Below, in pieces: positions 8,632-18,106 of a stretch of DNA of 64,000 nt. The notes beneath the pieces were generated by a model, which worked only from the letters and a program-made list of their open reading frames with translations, had not been told where the DNA came from and did no database searches. The stretch lies in the NCBI GenBank assembly GCA_025363655.1, contig JANYDK010000083.1, positions 124,001 through 188,000 on the forward strand. Reading direction: 5' to 3'. Source of the stretch: Deltaproteobacteria bacterium. GTDB taxonomy: Bacteria > Myxococcota_A > Polyangia > Polyangiales > JADJMO01. Each line of letters begins with the position of its first letter. Positions within the stretch are counted from its first letter, which is position 1. A program made the translations under genes and the position numbers.

Positions 8632-9630
8632 ATGGAGAAGATCGAGAGCGAAAAAGAGGCCTCCGGCGCGTCGCCGGGCATGGCGCCGCAGACCACCCGC
8701 CGGGTCGTCTACGTGATGCTCATCGCCCTCGCGGTCTACATCGCCTTCGCGCTCTTCTCCGACGTCCGCAAGCTGCGCACGCGGATGGAGGACTACGCGT
8801 GGTGGACCTTCTTCGCAGCGCTCGGCCTCGCCTTCGGCAACTACCTGTTGCGTTTCCTCAAGTGGCAGTACTACCTGCGCATCCTCGAGATCCGCGGCAT
8901 CCCGGTCCTCGACTCGTTCCTCACGTTCGTCTCCGGCTTCGTCCTCTCGATCACGCCGGGCAAGGTCGGCGAGGTCTTCAAGTCGTACGTGCTCTATCGC
9001 ACCTACGACATCCCCGCGCAGCGCACCGCGCCGATCGTCATCGCCGAGCGTCTCACCGATCTCATCGGCGTCATCGTCCTCATCATCGCCGGTAGCGCGC
9101 GTTTCTCCGGCGGGCTCCTTTGGGCAGGCGCCGGCAGCGTCGTCGTCGCCAGCCTCCTCGTCGTCATCGCCTCGCGGCGCATCTCGATGTGGCTCATCAC
9201 CGTCGTCGAGTGGCTGCCCGGTCCCGGAAAAAGACTCGGACCGAAGCTGCGCGAGGCCTACGACAGTCTCCACGCCCTCACGCGCCCGTCGCGACTCGTC
9301 ATCCCCACCATCCTCTCGGTCGCCGCCTGGTTCCTCGAGTGCTTCGCGCTCTGGGTCATACTCCACGGTTTCCAACGCCAGGTGATGGTGCTCGGGGCAT
9401 CCTTCGTCTACGCCACCGCGACGCTCGTCGGCGCGCTCATCCCCGTCCCTGGTGGTCTCGGCATCACCGAGCCGGTGATGAAGGGGCTGATGCAACAGCT
9501 CGCCACCGTCGATCCCGAGACGGCCACCGGCGCGATGATCCTCGTCCGCTTTGCCACCCTCTGGTTCGCCGTCCTCGTCGGCTTCGGCGCCCTCAGCATC
9601 TTGAAGAAGCGCCACCCGAAGCTGATTTAG
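8632..9630 (+). CDS. YbhN/lysylphosphatidylglycerol-synthase-type integral membrane protein
   Basis: A 332-residue polytopic protein of the UPF0104/LPG synthetase transmembrane family (flippase-like). About eight hydrophobic helices are visible, starting near residue 24 (VVYVMLIALAVYIAFALF). Family hallmarks are YLRFLKWQYYLR-like text after the second helix, the SGFVLSITPGKVGEVFKSYVL loop, ERLTDLIGVIVLI and, near the C-terminus, PVPGGLGITEPVMKGLM. Members occur as stand-alone transporters or fused to aminoacyl-phosphatidylglycerol synthases; here no soluble synthase domain is present, so a lipid or glycolipid translocation role is the most likely guess. It converges on the PDZ protein gene with only 24 bases between the stops. 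Confidence 0.85.
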   Translation: MEKIESEKEASGASPGMAPQTTRRVVYVMLIALAVYIAFALFSDVRKLRTRMEDYAWWTFFAALGLAFGNYLLRFLKWQYYLRILEIRGIPVLDSFLTFVSGFVLSITPGKVGEVFKSYVLYRTYDIPAQRTAPIVIAERLTDLIGVIVLIIAGSARFSGGLLWAGAGSVVVASLLVVIASRRISMWLITVVEWLPGPGKRLGPKLREAYDSLHALTRPSRLVIPTILSVAAWFLECFALWVILHGFQRQVMVLGASFVYATATLVGALIPVPGGLGITEPVMKGLMQQLATVDPETATGAMILVRFATLWFAVLVGFGALSILKKRHPKLI

Positions 9631-9654
9631 AGAGCCTCGCGCTCTTCTCTCGTT

Positions 9655-10869
9655 CTACTTCTTTGGTTGCGGCTTGATCACGATGGTGGGCATCGGCGGA
9701 AGACCGAGCGGCGTCGTCGCCGATGGGGGCAGCGGCGTCTTGGCACTCGGCGGTCCACCCGGTTCCGGCTCCTCGGACGTCTTCAACGTGACCTTCACTT
9801 CGCGGACGACGCCTGCCTTGGCGACGAGCAGCGTGATGACGTCGCCTGGCGCGTGCTTGTTGATCTTCTCGTGGAGCTCGTCGTTGTTGCGCACGACGGC
9901 GTTGTCGACGGTCATCACGACGTCGTCGTTGGGCTTGATGCCAGCAGCTGCGGCGGGGCTCCCCGCGGTCACCGTCGTCACCTTGACGCCGAGCGGATCG
10001 GCAACGCCCGCGAGCCCGATGTAAGGCGTGAACGGCTGCACGTTCGCCGGCGCGCTCTTGAGGAACTTGCGCACGATCGGCAGTGGCACGCCGAAGAGCT
10101 GCGGCAGACAAACACCTTTGCCGGCGATGGTGGCCTTCGGCGAGCCAGGCGCGCAGGCCCGCGCGACCATCGCGACGACGCCGCCGCCCGCGTCGACGAG
10201 CGGCGTGCCGATGGCGAGCGACTTGGTGTCGAGCGAGAGCGCGTCCTTCAACGTCTCGCCCTCGGGCGAGAGAAAATCACGCTTGCCCAGCACCTGCGTG
10301 GCCTGCGCCTGCACCTTCCCCGTCTTCAGCAGCACGAAGGTGCTGAAGGTGATGCTCGTCGAGAGCGGATCGGTCTCGGCCGATTTCACGCCGTCGGTGC
10401 CCTTGGTCGTCTGCGCGACGATCAGCGCGAGATCCCACTCCACGTCCTCGTGCACCATCTTCGCTTTGGTCGTGGTGTTCGACTCGGGGAAGACGATCTC
10501 GAGATCACCCGTCGCGCCGGTGACGAGCGGGCTGCGCGCGGTGAGGATGAAGTTGCGCTCGCTGAGCAGCACGCCGAGCGCGACGGGCTTCTTGTTTCGC
10601 TGGATGACGACGGTGGCCTTGCGCGCCTTCTCCATGCCGTCGTCCTTCGACGCGGTGGTGGTGCCGACGGGCTTCGCAGTGCCAGTGCCGACGGTGGTCG
10701 CCGCGGTCGTCGTCGTCGCTGTCGTCGTCGACGAGCCCGGCGGCGGAATGAACACCCACGGCCCAGGCGGCCCTGCCGGCGCGTTGCCTGCGACGAGGAT
10801 CGCCGCGACGAGCGGCGAGATGCCGAAGACCAACGGCGTGAGCCGAGCCCAACGAGGAGAACGAGACAT
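9655..10869 (-). CDS. HtrA-like trypsin-fold/PDZ protein, apparently catalytically inactive
   Basis: A 404-residue secreted or anchored protein: signal-like hydrophobic helix (residues ~11-28), a Pro/Ser/Thr-rich linker, a trypsin-like domain (~85-265), a PDZ domain (~275-360) and a Pro-rich tail. The fold resembles DegP/HtrA, and the Asp of the triad is recognisable in VEWDLALIVA. However the histidine strand reads NFILTARSPLV where HtrA has a TNNHVV-type motif, and the nucleophile loop reads AIGTPLVDAGGGVVAMV with no GNSGG. The PDZ peptide-binding core is intact (SPAAAAGIKPNDDVVMTVD). It is best seen as a pseudo-protease that binds protein C-termini. A TAAGCT box lies 7 bases upstream of the start. 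Confidence 0.8.
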   Translation of the reverse strand: MSRSPRWARLTPLVFGISPLVAAILVAGNAPAGPPGPWVFIPPPGSSTTTATTTTAATTVGTGTAKPVGTTTASKDDGMEKARKATVVIQRNKKPVALGVLLSERNFILTARSPLVTGATGDLEIVFPESNTTTKAKMVHEDVEWDLALIVAQTTKGTDGVKSAETDPLSTSITFSTFVLLKTGKVQAQATQVLGKRDFLSPEGETLKDALSLDTKSLAIGTPLVDAGGGVVAMVARACAPGSPKATIAGKGVCLPQLFGVPLPIVRKFLKSAPANVQPFTPYIGLAGVADPLGVKVTTVTAGSPAAAAGIKPNDDVVMTVDNAVVRNNDELHEKINKHAPGDVITLLVAKAGVVREVKVTLKTSEEPEPGGPPSAKTPLPPSATTPLGLPPMPTIVIKPQPKK

Positions 10870-10882
10870 GCCGCTTAGCTTA
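10870..10882 (-). promoter_or_regulatory. Putative -10 box of a leaderless promoter
   Basis: On the minus strand TAAGCT (10882-10877) precedes the ATG of the PDZ protein gene by 7 bases, without any ribosome site. No convincing -35 is visible. Confidence 0.4.
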
Positions 10883-11009
10883 GCAAGATTGGCGCCGCGC
10901 GCCTTTGCGCCAGCATTGGCTCGAACCGGCCCGATTTTCAGCGAATTTCGCGCCTGCCGCTCGAACGACAGATGGTCAATTCGTCAGCGTGACTATGGGT
11001 TTACAGCCA

Positions 11010-12899
11010 CTAGGTACGTGCTGGCACCGGCGGCGGGGTCTCGTCGTCGCCACCGAGGATGTCGCTGAGGCGCGGCGCGAAGTACTCGGCGATGCACAGC
11101 TCGACGGCGACCGCGGTGTCCTTGGTCATCGCCTCTTCGGCGATTTGCTCGCACTCTTCGAGGGTCACGCGGCGAAGGGTCTCTTTGATCTCGGCGATTG
11201 CCGCCGCTTCCATCGAGAGCGTGCGAATGCCGAGCCCGACGAGGAGCAGCGCCGCCAGCGGATCGCTCGCCATCGCGCCGCAGACCGACATCGGAATGTC
11301 GGCGTTCATCGCCGCCTGCGCGGTGAAGCGCGCGAGCCGCAGCACGGAAGGGTCGAACGGAGAGGCGAGGCTGGCGAGCCCCTGCGAGCTGCGATCGACG
11401 GCGAGCGTGTACTGCACGAGGTCGTTCGTTCCGAGCGAGAAGAAGGCAGCCTCGCGCGCGAAGAGATCGGCGCAGACGGCGGCCGCGGGGACCTCGATCA
11501 TCACTCCGAGCGGCGTGTGGCCGAACTCTTTCTTCGCCGCGCGCACCTCGTCGATGGCGCGATCGAGGAGCTGCCTGACTTCGCGTAGCTCGGTGAGACT
11601 CGCCACCATCGGCACCATCACGCGCACCTCGCCGTGCGCCGCGGCGCGGATCATCGCTCGCAATTGCGTGAGGAAGATGCCGCGTTCACGCAGCGCGAGG
11701 CGCACCGAGCGGAGGCCGAGGGCAGGGTTCATCTCCTCGGGCATCGGGATGCTCGCCGCGAACTTGTCACCGCCGAGATCGAACGTGCGCAGCGTCACCG
11801 GCCGCGGCGAGACCATTTGCACGATGGTGCGATAGAGCTCGTATTGTTCGTCTTCGCTCGGGAGATCTTTGCGATCGATGTAGAGGAACTCGGTGCGGTA
11901 GAGGCCGATGCCTTCGGCGCCGTGCTCGATGGCGAGGAGCGCTTCCGTCGGCAGCTCGACGTTTGCGAGCAGTGACATCGGCGTCCCGCAGGCGAGCGTC
12001 GTCGGCTCCCGGGTGCGCTGACGAAGCTGTTGGGTGCGCGAGAGGTGACGATCGCCGCGTTCGCGTGCGCGATCAGCGGCCTCGGTGCTGGGGCGGACCA
12101 GGACCTCGCCGCGGAGACCGTCGACGACGACGGTGTCGCCGGTACGCACGTGCTCGAGGACGCCGGTGACGCCGACGACGGCGGGAATCTCCAGCGCGCG
12201 CGCCATGATGGCGGTGTGGCTGGTTCGCGTGCCGACCTCGGTGACGATGCCGACGATCGGCTCGCGGATCATCGCGGCGGTGTCGGCAGGGGACAAATCG
12301 TGGGCGACGATGATCGTCGGCTGCGCCACCCGGACGCCGAGCGGCGGAGTCGGACGACGGATCGGTTTCATCCCCGGCGGCTGCGAGACACGGATGACGC
12401 CGATCGACGTCGGCACGCTGAGGGCGAGCGCCCGCTGCAATCGATCACCGACGAAGGCGACGTCGTGCTTGCGCTCTCGCAGGTACGGATCGTCCATCAT
12501 GTCGAACTCGCGCGTCATCTGCTGCACGGCGATTTCCACCGCCCACTCGCAGTTGCGGAGCTTGTCTTTGATTTCGCGCTGCACCGAGGTGGCGAGGGCC
12601 GGGTCGCCGAGCATCGCCTGGTAGGCCTCGAGGATTTGCAGGTGCTCGGCGGGGAGCTTCTGCGCGACGCGTCCGTGCACTTCGCCGATTTGCGCCTTCG
12701 CCTCGTCGACCGCGTCGCGATATCGCTCGAGCTCGAGGGGAATTTCTTCGCGGATGATGGTACGGCGTGGGACGTTTCCGCGCCCGGCCTCGAGCACCAA
12801 CGCGGTCGCGATGACGACTCCGGGCGAGCCCGCGATCCCATGCAGCGGTCCGACCGCCAAACGGGCGGCCGATCCGGGAGGGATGGAGGCTTCGGTCAC
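11010..12899 (-). CDS. ptsI: Phosphoenolpyruvate-protein phosphotransferase (PTS enzyme I)
   Basis: A 629-residue enzyme I, which takes phosphate from PEP and passes it to HPr. The N-terminal swivelling domain carries the phospho-histidine in GTRTSHTAIMARALEIPAVV (about residue 225). The C-terminal TIM barrel has GIGLYRTEFLYIDR, the substrate-binding ALGLRSVRLALRE, and VPMVAS, plus FFSLGTNDLVQYTLAVDR and the conserved Cys in SVCGAMASDP. About 40 residues longer than typical EI, mainly through a Pro-rich insert before the phospho-His domain end (GMKPIRRPTPPLG) and a short C-terminal tail. The GTG start overlaps the ptsH stop as GTGA, implying translational coupling. No PTS sugar permease gene is nearby. 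Confidence 0.95.
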   Translation of the reverse strand: MTEASIPPGSAARLAVGPLHGIAGSPGVVIATALVLEAGRGNVPRRTIIREEIPLELERYRDAVDEAKAQIGEVHGRVAQKLPAEHLQILEAYQAMLGDPALATSVQREIKDKLRNCEWAVEIAVQQMTREFDMMDDPYLRERKHDVAFVGDRLQRALALSVPTSIGVIRVSQPPGMKPIRRPTPPLGVRVAQPTIIVAHDLSPADTAAMIREPIVGIVTEVGTRTSHTAIMARALEIPAVVGVTGVLEHVRTGDTVVVDGLRGEVLVRPSTEAADRARERGDRHLSRTQQLRQRTREPTTLACGTPMSLLANVELPTEALLAIEHGAEGIGLYRTEFLYIDRKDLPSEDEQYELYRTIVQMVSPRPVTLRTFDLGGDKFAASIPMPEEMNPALGLRSVRLALRERGIFLTQLRAMIRAAAHGEVRVMVPMVASLTELREVRQLLDRAIDEVRAAKKEFGHTPLGVMIEVPAAAVCADLFAREAAFFSLGTNDLVQYTLAVDRSSQGLASLASPFDPSVLRLARFTAQAAMNADIPMSVCGAMASDPLAALLLVGLGIRTLSMEAAAIAEIKETLRRVTLEECEQIAEEAMTKDTAVAVELCIAEYFAPRLSDILGGDDETPPPVPART

Positions 12900-13177
12900 T
12901 CGGGCTCTCCGAAGCGGCCCTTCACGAGATCGCGAATCGCCTGCACGCACTCGTCGGCGCGCTCGCCCTTGGCGAGGACGTCGATGAACGTGCCCTTCGA
13001 CGCGCAGAGCAGCAGCACACCCATCACGCTCTTGGCGTTGGCCGATTGATCTTCGCGCGAGACCGTCACCTCGCAGGGGAACTTGCTCGCGAGCTGGACG
13101 AGCTTGGTCGCCGCGCGCGCGTGGAGGCCGAGGACGTTGACGATCTCGAGTTGCGCCTTGGCTTCGGCCGCGCTCAT
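12896..13177 (-). CDS. ptsH: HPr phosphocarrier protein
   Basis: A 93-residue HPr. The catalytic histidine is His19 in GLHARAATKL and the regulatory serine is Ser50 in AKSVMGVLLL, the site expected to be phosphorylated by the HprK encoded two genes upstream. Both phosphorylation modes are therefore plausible. The start ATG overlaps the rapZ stop (ATGA) and the stop overlaps the ptsI start (GTGA). The gene is in the middle of the ptsN-hprK-rapZ-ptsH-ptsI operon and would carry phosphate from EI to the EIIA-Ntr encoded at its start. Confidence 0.96.
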   Translation of the reverse strand: MSAAEAKAQLEIVNVLGLHARAATKLVQLASKFPCEVTVSREDQSANAKSVMGVLLLCASKGTFIDVLAKGERADECVQAIRDLVKGRFGEPE

Positions 13178-14175
13178 GGCGTTCTCCGCGGAGGAATGGT
13201 CGGGGGTTCGGCGAACTGCGGCGCGATGGGCCCCGGATCAGAGCCGCGCGAGCCGGCATGATCGCCGCGCATCATGTCGCGATGAGAGACGTGGACGTGG
13301 GGCACGCCGCTCTCACGAAGTCGACGCGACAGCTCTTCGGCGACGGCGACGCTGCGGTGCCTCCCGCCCGTGCAACCGATGGCGATGGTGAGGTAGGCCT
13401 TCCCCTCACGCGCGTAGAGCGGGATCGTGTACTCGAGGAGCGCCTCGGTGCGATCGACGAAGCCCTCGGCCTCGGGCGAGTCGAGCACGAAGCGCGCGAC
13501 GTCGGGCTCGGTGCCCGGCCGGTGCTTCATGTTCGGCACGAAGAACGGATTGGCGAGAAATCGCACGTCGAGCACGAGGTCGGCGTCGACCGGCGCGCCA
13601 AACTTGAAGCCGAAGGAGACGAGGCGGGTGATCATCTGCCCCGGCTGCCCCGGCACGGCCGGTGAGAACTGCGCGACCAGCGCGCGTCGCAGCTCGTGCA
13701 CGTTGAGCCGCGTCGTGTCCATGATGCGCGTCGAGCGTGCGCGCAGCGGTGCCAGACGTTCGCGTTCACGCGCGATGCCTTCGAGCACGTCCCCGAGCCC
13801 GACCGACGCGCCGTCGGTGACCATCGCCAGTGGATGCGGGCGCCTCGTCTCGCTGAAACGACGGACGATCGACTCGTCGCTGGCGTCGATGAAGAGCACG
13901 TGCAAATCGCGCACGCCGTCGCCTTCTAGCGTATCGACGACCTCGTCGACCGGACCGAGGAAGGCGCCGAGACGCGCGTCGACGCCGAGGGCGATGCGAT
14001 GGATGCTCGCGCGCTCGCACAGATCGACGACGGAAGCAGCGACGCCCGTGGGAACGTTGTCGCAGCAGTAGAAGCCGAGATCTTCGAGGGCGTGCAGCGC
14101 CGTCGACTTTCCGGCGCCGGACAAACCGGTGACGATCACGACCTGCGTGCGCGTCGTCGCTCCCCCCTCGCTCAC
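13174..14175 (-). CDS. rapZ: RapZ/YvcJ family nucleotide-binding regulatory protein
   Basis: A 333-residue member of the RapZ family, P-loop proteins that in E. coli act as an RNase E adaptor controlling glucosamine-6-phosphate synthase through small RNAs. Walker A is GLSGAGKST at residues 17-25. DNVPTGV, RRPHPLA, DTTRLNVHELR, SFGFKFGAPVDADLVLDVRFLANPF (shown here in parts: SFGFKFGAP and DVRFLANPF) and the C-terminal AIGCTGGRHRSVAVAEEL are family signatures. A Pro-rich tail of about 30 residues extends beyond the usual end. GTG start overlaps the hprK stop (GTGA) and the stop overlaps the ptsH start. Its role in this lineage is inferred by family only. Confidence 0.93.
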   Translation of the reverse strand: MSEGGATTRTQVVIVTGLSGAGKSTALHALEDLGFYCCDNVPTGVAASVVDLCERASIHRIALGVDARLGAFLGPVDEVVDTLEGDGVRDLHVLFIDASDESIVRRFSETRRPHPLAMVTDGASVGLGDVLEGIARERERLAPLRARSTRIMDTTRLNVHELRRALVAQFSPAVPGQPGQMITRLVSFGFKFGAPVDADLVLDVRFLANPFFVPNMKHRPGTEPDVARFVLDSPEAEGFVDRTEALLEYTIPLYAREGKAYLTIAIGCTGGRHRSVAVAEELSRRLRESGVPHVHVSHRDMMRGDHAGSRGSDPGPIAPQFAEPPTIPPRRTP

Positions 14176-15257
14176 CCCCTGCCTCCCTTCTCGTCCACCT
14201 TCACCCGGGGCACGGCGAGCGCCAAGTCGTCGGGCGACGGCGGCGTGAGGTGACCGAGCAAAGAGCGCTCGAGCTTGTCGGCGAAGGCCTTGGCGCCGTG
14301 GTGTCCCGCCCGCTTGAGGAGCTCGTTGCGCGCGCCGATCTCGAGGATGGTGGCCATGTCGCGCCCCGGCCGCACCGGCACAGTCAGCTCGGGAATGGCG
14401 ACCCCGAGGATGCGATGGAAGTGCTCTTCGACCCCCAAACGATCGAAATCGAGGTGTCCTTGGGCCTCGCCCTGATCGGAGAGGCGCACGACCAAGTCGA
14501 TGACCTGCGTGTCGACCACGCTGGTCACCCCGAAGAGGTCTTTGACGTTGAGGATGCCGAGGCCGCGGATCTCGATGTGATGCTCGAGGAGCGCCGGCGG
14601 TGACCCGACGACCCGTCCCGGAGGTTGGAATTTGCACTCCACGGCATCATCGGCGACCAGCCGGTGGCCGCGCATGACGAGGTCGAGCGCACACTCGCTC
14701 TTACCGATGCCGCTGCGCCCGAGGAGGAGCGTACCGACCCCGAAGATACGCACGAGAACACCGTGGATGCGCGCACGAGGAGCGAGACGATCGTCGAGCA
14801 GATTGTGGAGCGCCGAGATGGTGGTCGACGACTTCGGCTCGCTGACGAGGAGCGGCGTCTCGTGGGCGTCGCACGCGGCGACGAGCTCGGCGTGCGGCGT
14901 CACCCCGCGCGAGACGATGACCGCACAAGGACGGAGTCCGGCGAACCCGTTGCACGCCTTCGATCGCGCCTCCGGCGAGAGCCCGTCGAGGAACGACAGC
15001 TCGGTGGCGCCGAGAATCTGCAGGCGCCAGGCCTCGAGCCCATGGAAGTGCCCCACGAGCGCGAGCCCTGATTTTTGGATGCGCGCGCTCTTGACGCGTC
15101 GACCGAGCCCAGCGGCGCCGGCGACCACGCGGAGGGGAAAACTGAGACCGGGATCGTCGAGCAGCGCCTGCACCGTGATTCCCGCGATTACCGTCGCCGG
15201 GAGCTCGGCTTGCTCTGGCGGAGGTGCGCTCGGCGGGCGAGGGGGCGAAGCCGACAT
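14172..15257 (-). CDS. hprK: HPr kinase/phosphorylase
   Basis: A 361-residue bifunctional enzyme that phosphorylates and dephosphorylates the regulatory serine of HPr. An N-terminal regulatory domain (~25-150) is followed by the kinase core with Walker A GRSGIGKSE near residue 176, the catalytic HRLVADDAVE loop, and the signature HIEIRGLGILNVKDLFGV. It is longer than the Gram-positive enzyme (about 310) because of a Pro-rich N-terminus and a C-terminal extension. Its ATG shares one base with the ptsN stop (TGATG), and its stop overlaps rapZ. Having HprK together with EIIA-Ntr and EI points to a regulatory phosphorelay rather than classical carbon catabolite repression. Confidence 0.94.
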   Translation of the reverse strand: MSASPPRPPSAPPPEQAELPATVIAGITVQALLDDPGLSFPLRVVAGAAGLGRRVKSARIQKSGLALVGHFHGLEAWRLQILGATELSFLDGLSPEARSKACNGFAGLRPCAVIVSRGVTPHAELVAACDAHETPLLVSEPKSSTTISALHNLLDDRLAPRARIHGVLVRIFGVGTLLLGRSGIGKSECALDLVMRGHRLVADDAVECKFQPPGRVVGSPPALLEHHIEIRGLGILNVKDLFGVTSVVDTQVIDLVVRLSDQGEAQGHLDFDRLGVEEHFHRILGVAIPELTVPVRPGRDMATILEIGARNELLKRAGHHGAKAFADKLERSLLGHLTPPSPDDLALAVPRVKVDEKGGRG

Positions 15258-15730
15258 CAGGGCACCCGCGCGTCGGCCTCTCTCACCATTTCGAAAATCG
15301 CGTGGGCATCGGCGGCGGCGATGACGCGCTCACGAAGCGACGCCTCGCGCAGGACCTTGCTCACGCGGGCGAGGATGCGCAGATGCTCGACCTGCGCGTG
15401 CATGCCGCGTTTGGGACCGACGACGCCGAGGATGATGCGCGCCGGCTTGCCGTCGAGCGCCTCGAAGTCGACACCTGCGGGTGCCACGATGAGGGCCGCG
15501 ACCTGGGTGGTGAGCTCGGGGAGAAAGCCGTGGGGAATGGCGACGCCATCACCGATGCCCGTCGATTGCAGCGATTCACGCTCGGCGAGGACCGCGCGGA
15601 CGGCGTCGGTGTCCTGCGACGGGGTCGCGCTCGCGAGAAGCTCGGCGATCGCGTCGAGCGCAGCCGCCTTACCCGCGAGGTCGCGCCTCATCACGACGCG
15701 ATCGTCGGTCATGATCTCGACCAGGCGCAT
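15257..15730 (-). CDS. ptsN: Nitrogen-regulatory PTS EIIA component (EIIA-Ntr)
   Basis: A 157-residue EIIA domain of the fructose/Ntr type. The phospho-acceptor histidine lies in GVAIPHGFLPE near residue 66, and LVAPAGVDFEALDGKPARIILGVV-like text follows (seen as GVDFEALDGKPARI). MRLVEIMTDDRVV matches the usual PtsN N-terminus, which fixes the start at 15730 although the frame is open for another 53 codons upstream across a terminator hairpin. No IIB or IIC domain is attached. It begins the five-gene operon just downstream of the hpf terminator, so it needs its own promoter, which I could not identify with confidence. Confidence 0.92.
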   Translation of the reverse strand: MRLVEIMTDDRVVMRRDLAGKAAALDAIAELLASATPSQDTDAVRAVLAERESLQSTGIGDGVAIPHGFLPELTTQVAALIVAPAGVDFEALDGKPARIILGVVGPKRGMHAQVEHLRILARVSKVLREASLRERVIAAADAHAIFEMVREADARVP

Positions 15731-15782
15731 CGAGGGACATGATTCCCCCGAATGCAGCGGCGCGTCGAGCGAAAAGGGCCTC

Positions 15783-15818
15783 AAAAAACACGAAGGCGAC
15801 CCACTTGGGCCGCCTTCG
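15783..15818 (-). terminator. Rho-independent terminator between hpf and ptsN
   Basis: On the minus strand CGAAGGCG and CGCCTTCG (15818-15811 and 15798-15791) form an 8-bp stem around a 12-base loop that can extend pairing (GCCC/GGGT), followed by TG and six Ts. It begins 19 bases after the hpf stop and separates rpoN-hpf from ptsN-hprK-rapZ-ptsH-ptsI. Confidence 0.88.
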
Positions 15819-15836
15819 AATGACGAGACTCGGCGA

Positions 15837-16196
15837 TCAGCCCTTCTCGGCGGTCCTCGCGGTCTCTTCGCTCGCGCGCGCGAACTCACCGGCGCTCATA
15901 CCGTGACGCTTGGAGCTGAGCTTCGCCCCCTTCACGCTGTGAATCTGGTGCTCGAGCTTGTCGCACACCTTGTCGATGGAGGCGTACATGTTCTCGCCCG
16001 ACACCATCGCCGTGTAGTGCTCGGCCCCAGCGTTGAGCTGGATTTCGGCCGTCTGCTGTCCCTTCTCGACGGAGAGGGTCACGTTCGCTTTCAAGGGACT
16101 GCGAAGGAATTTCTGCAGCTTGCCGATCTTCTCCTGGGCGTAGTCCTTGATGGCCTCGGACGAATCGAGGTGGCGAAACGTGATTGCGATGTTCAT
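15837..16196 (-). CDS. hpf: Ribosome hibernation promoting factor, short form
   Basis: A 119-residue HPF/YfiA protein that binds the small ribosomal subunit and inactivates ribosomes in slow growth. MNIAITFRHLDSSEAIKDYAQEKI and KVCDKLEHQIHSVKGA-like segments match the beta-alpha-beta fold; the acidic-then-basic pattern is typical. It lacks the C-terminal dimerisation domain of long HPF, so this is the short form with a 20-residue Ala/Glu-rich tail. GGAGGG sits 4 bases before the ATG. Location after rpoN is the usual one in proteobacteria. A strong terminator follows. Confidence 0.94.
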   Translation of the reverse strand: MNIAITFRHLDSSEAIKDYAQEKIGKLQKFLRSPLKANVTLSVEKGQQTAEIQLNAGAEHYTAMVSGENMYASIDKVCDKLEHQIHSVKGAKLSSKRHGMSAGEFARASEETARTAEKG

Positions 16197-16465
16197 CGAA
16201 CCCTCCTCACGGCGGCGCGGCCTCGAAGGCTCGCCGTCGGTCGATCTTCCGGTCGTCGTGCGCGAGCGGCCGCCTTGGCCCTTCGCGTCGACAAGCCGTC
16301 GCCGCCCATGAGGCCGTTGCCTCCCGAGCGACGAGCTTCAAGAGAGTCAAAAGCGAGACTAAGCAAAATGATTCCCCGAGATGTCACGCGTGCTTCGCGC
16401 CGTCGGAACCGTTCTCGGTCTCGAGGCGTGCTGCGTGACGTGCTCGTGGCAACCACCCGTCTATT

Positions 16466-17974
<1,509 letters not shown>

Positions 17975-18106
17975 CGCTCACCGGGCTCGCGGGCGGTGCG
18001 CCCCGTAGGTGGGACGAAGTGCCCGAGAAATATCGCTAGCGCGACCTTTGCAACCTATCACGGCCAAAGGAAATTCCGGCCGATTTCTTCGCGTGCTCCG
18101 CTTGTC

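Noticed and set aside
16197-16465. Search for a sigma-54 (-24/-12) promoter in the gap before hpf
   Set aside because: No GG-N10-GC arrangement close to the TGGCAC/TTGCA consensus was visible on the minus strand.
18060-18106. CGGCC/GGCCG inverted repeat after the zinc-ribbon kinase
   Set aside because: Only 5 bp of stem and no T-tract, so it was not listed as a terminator.
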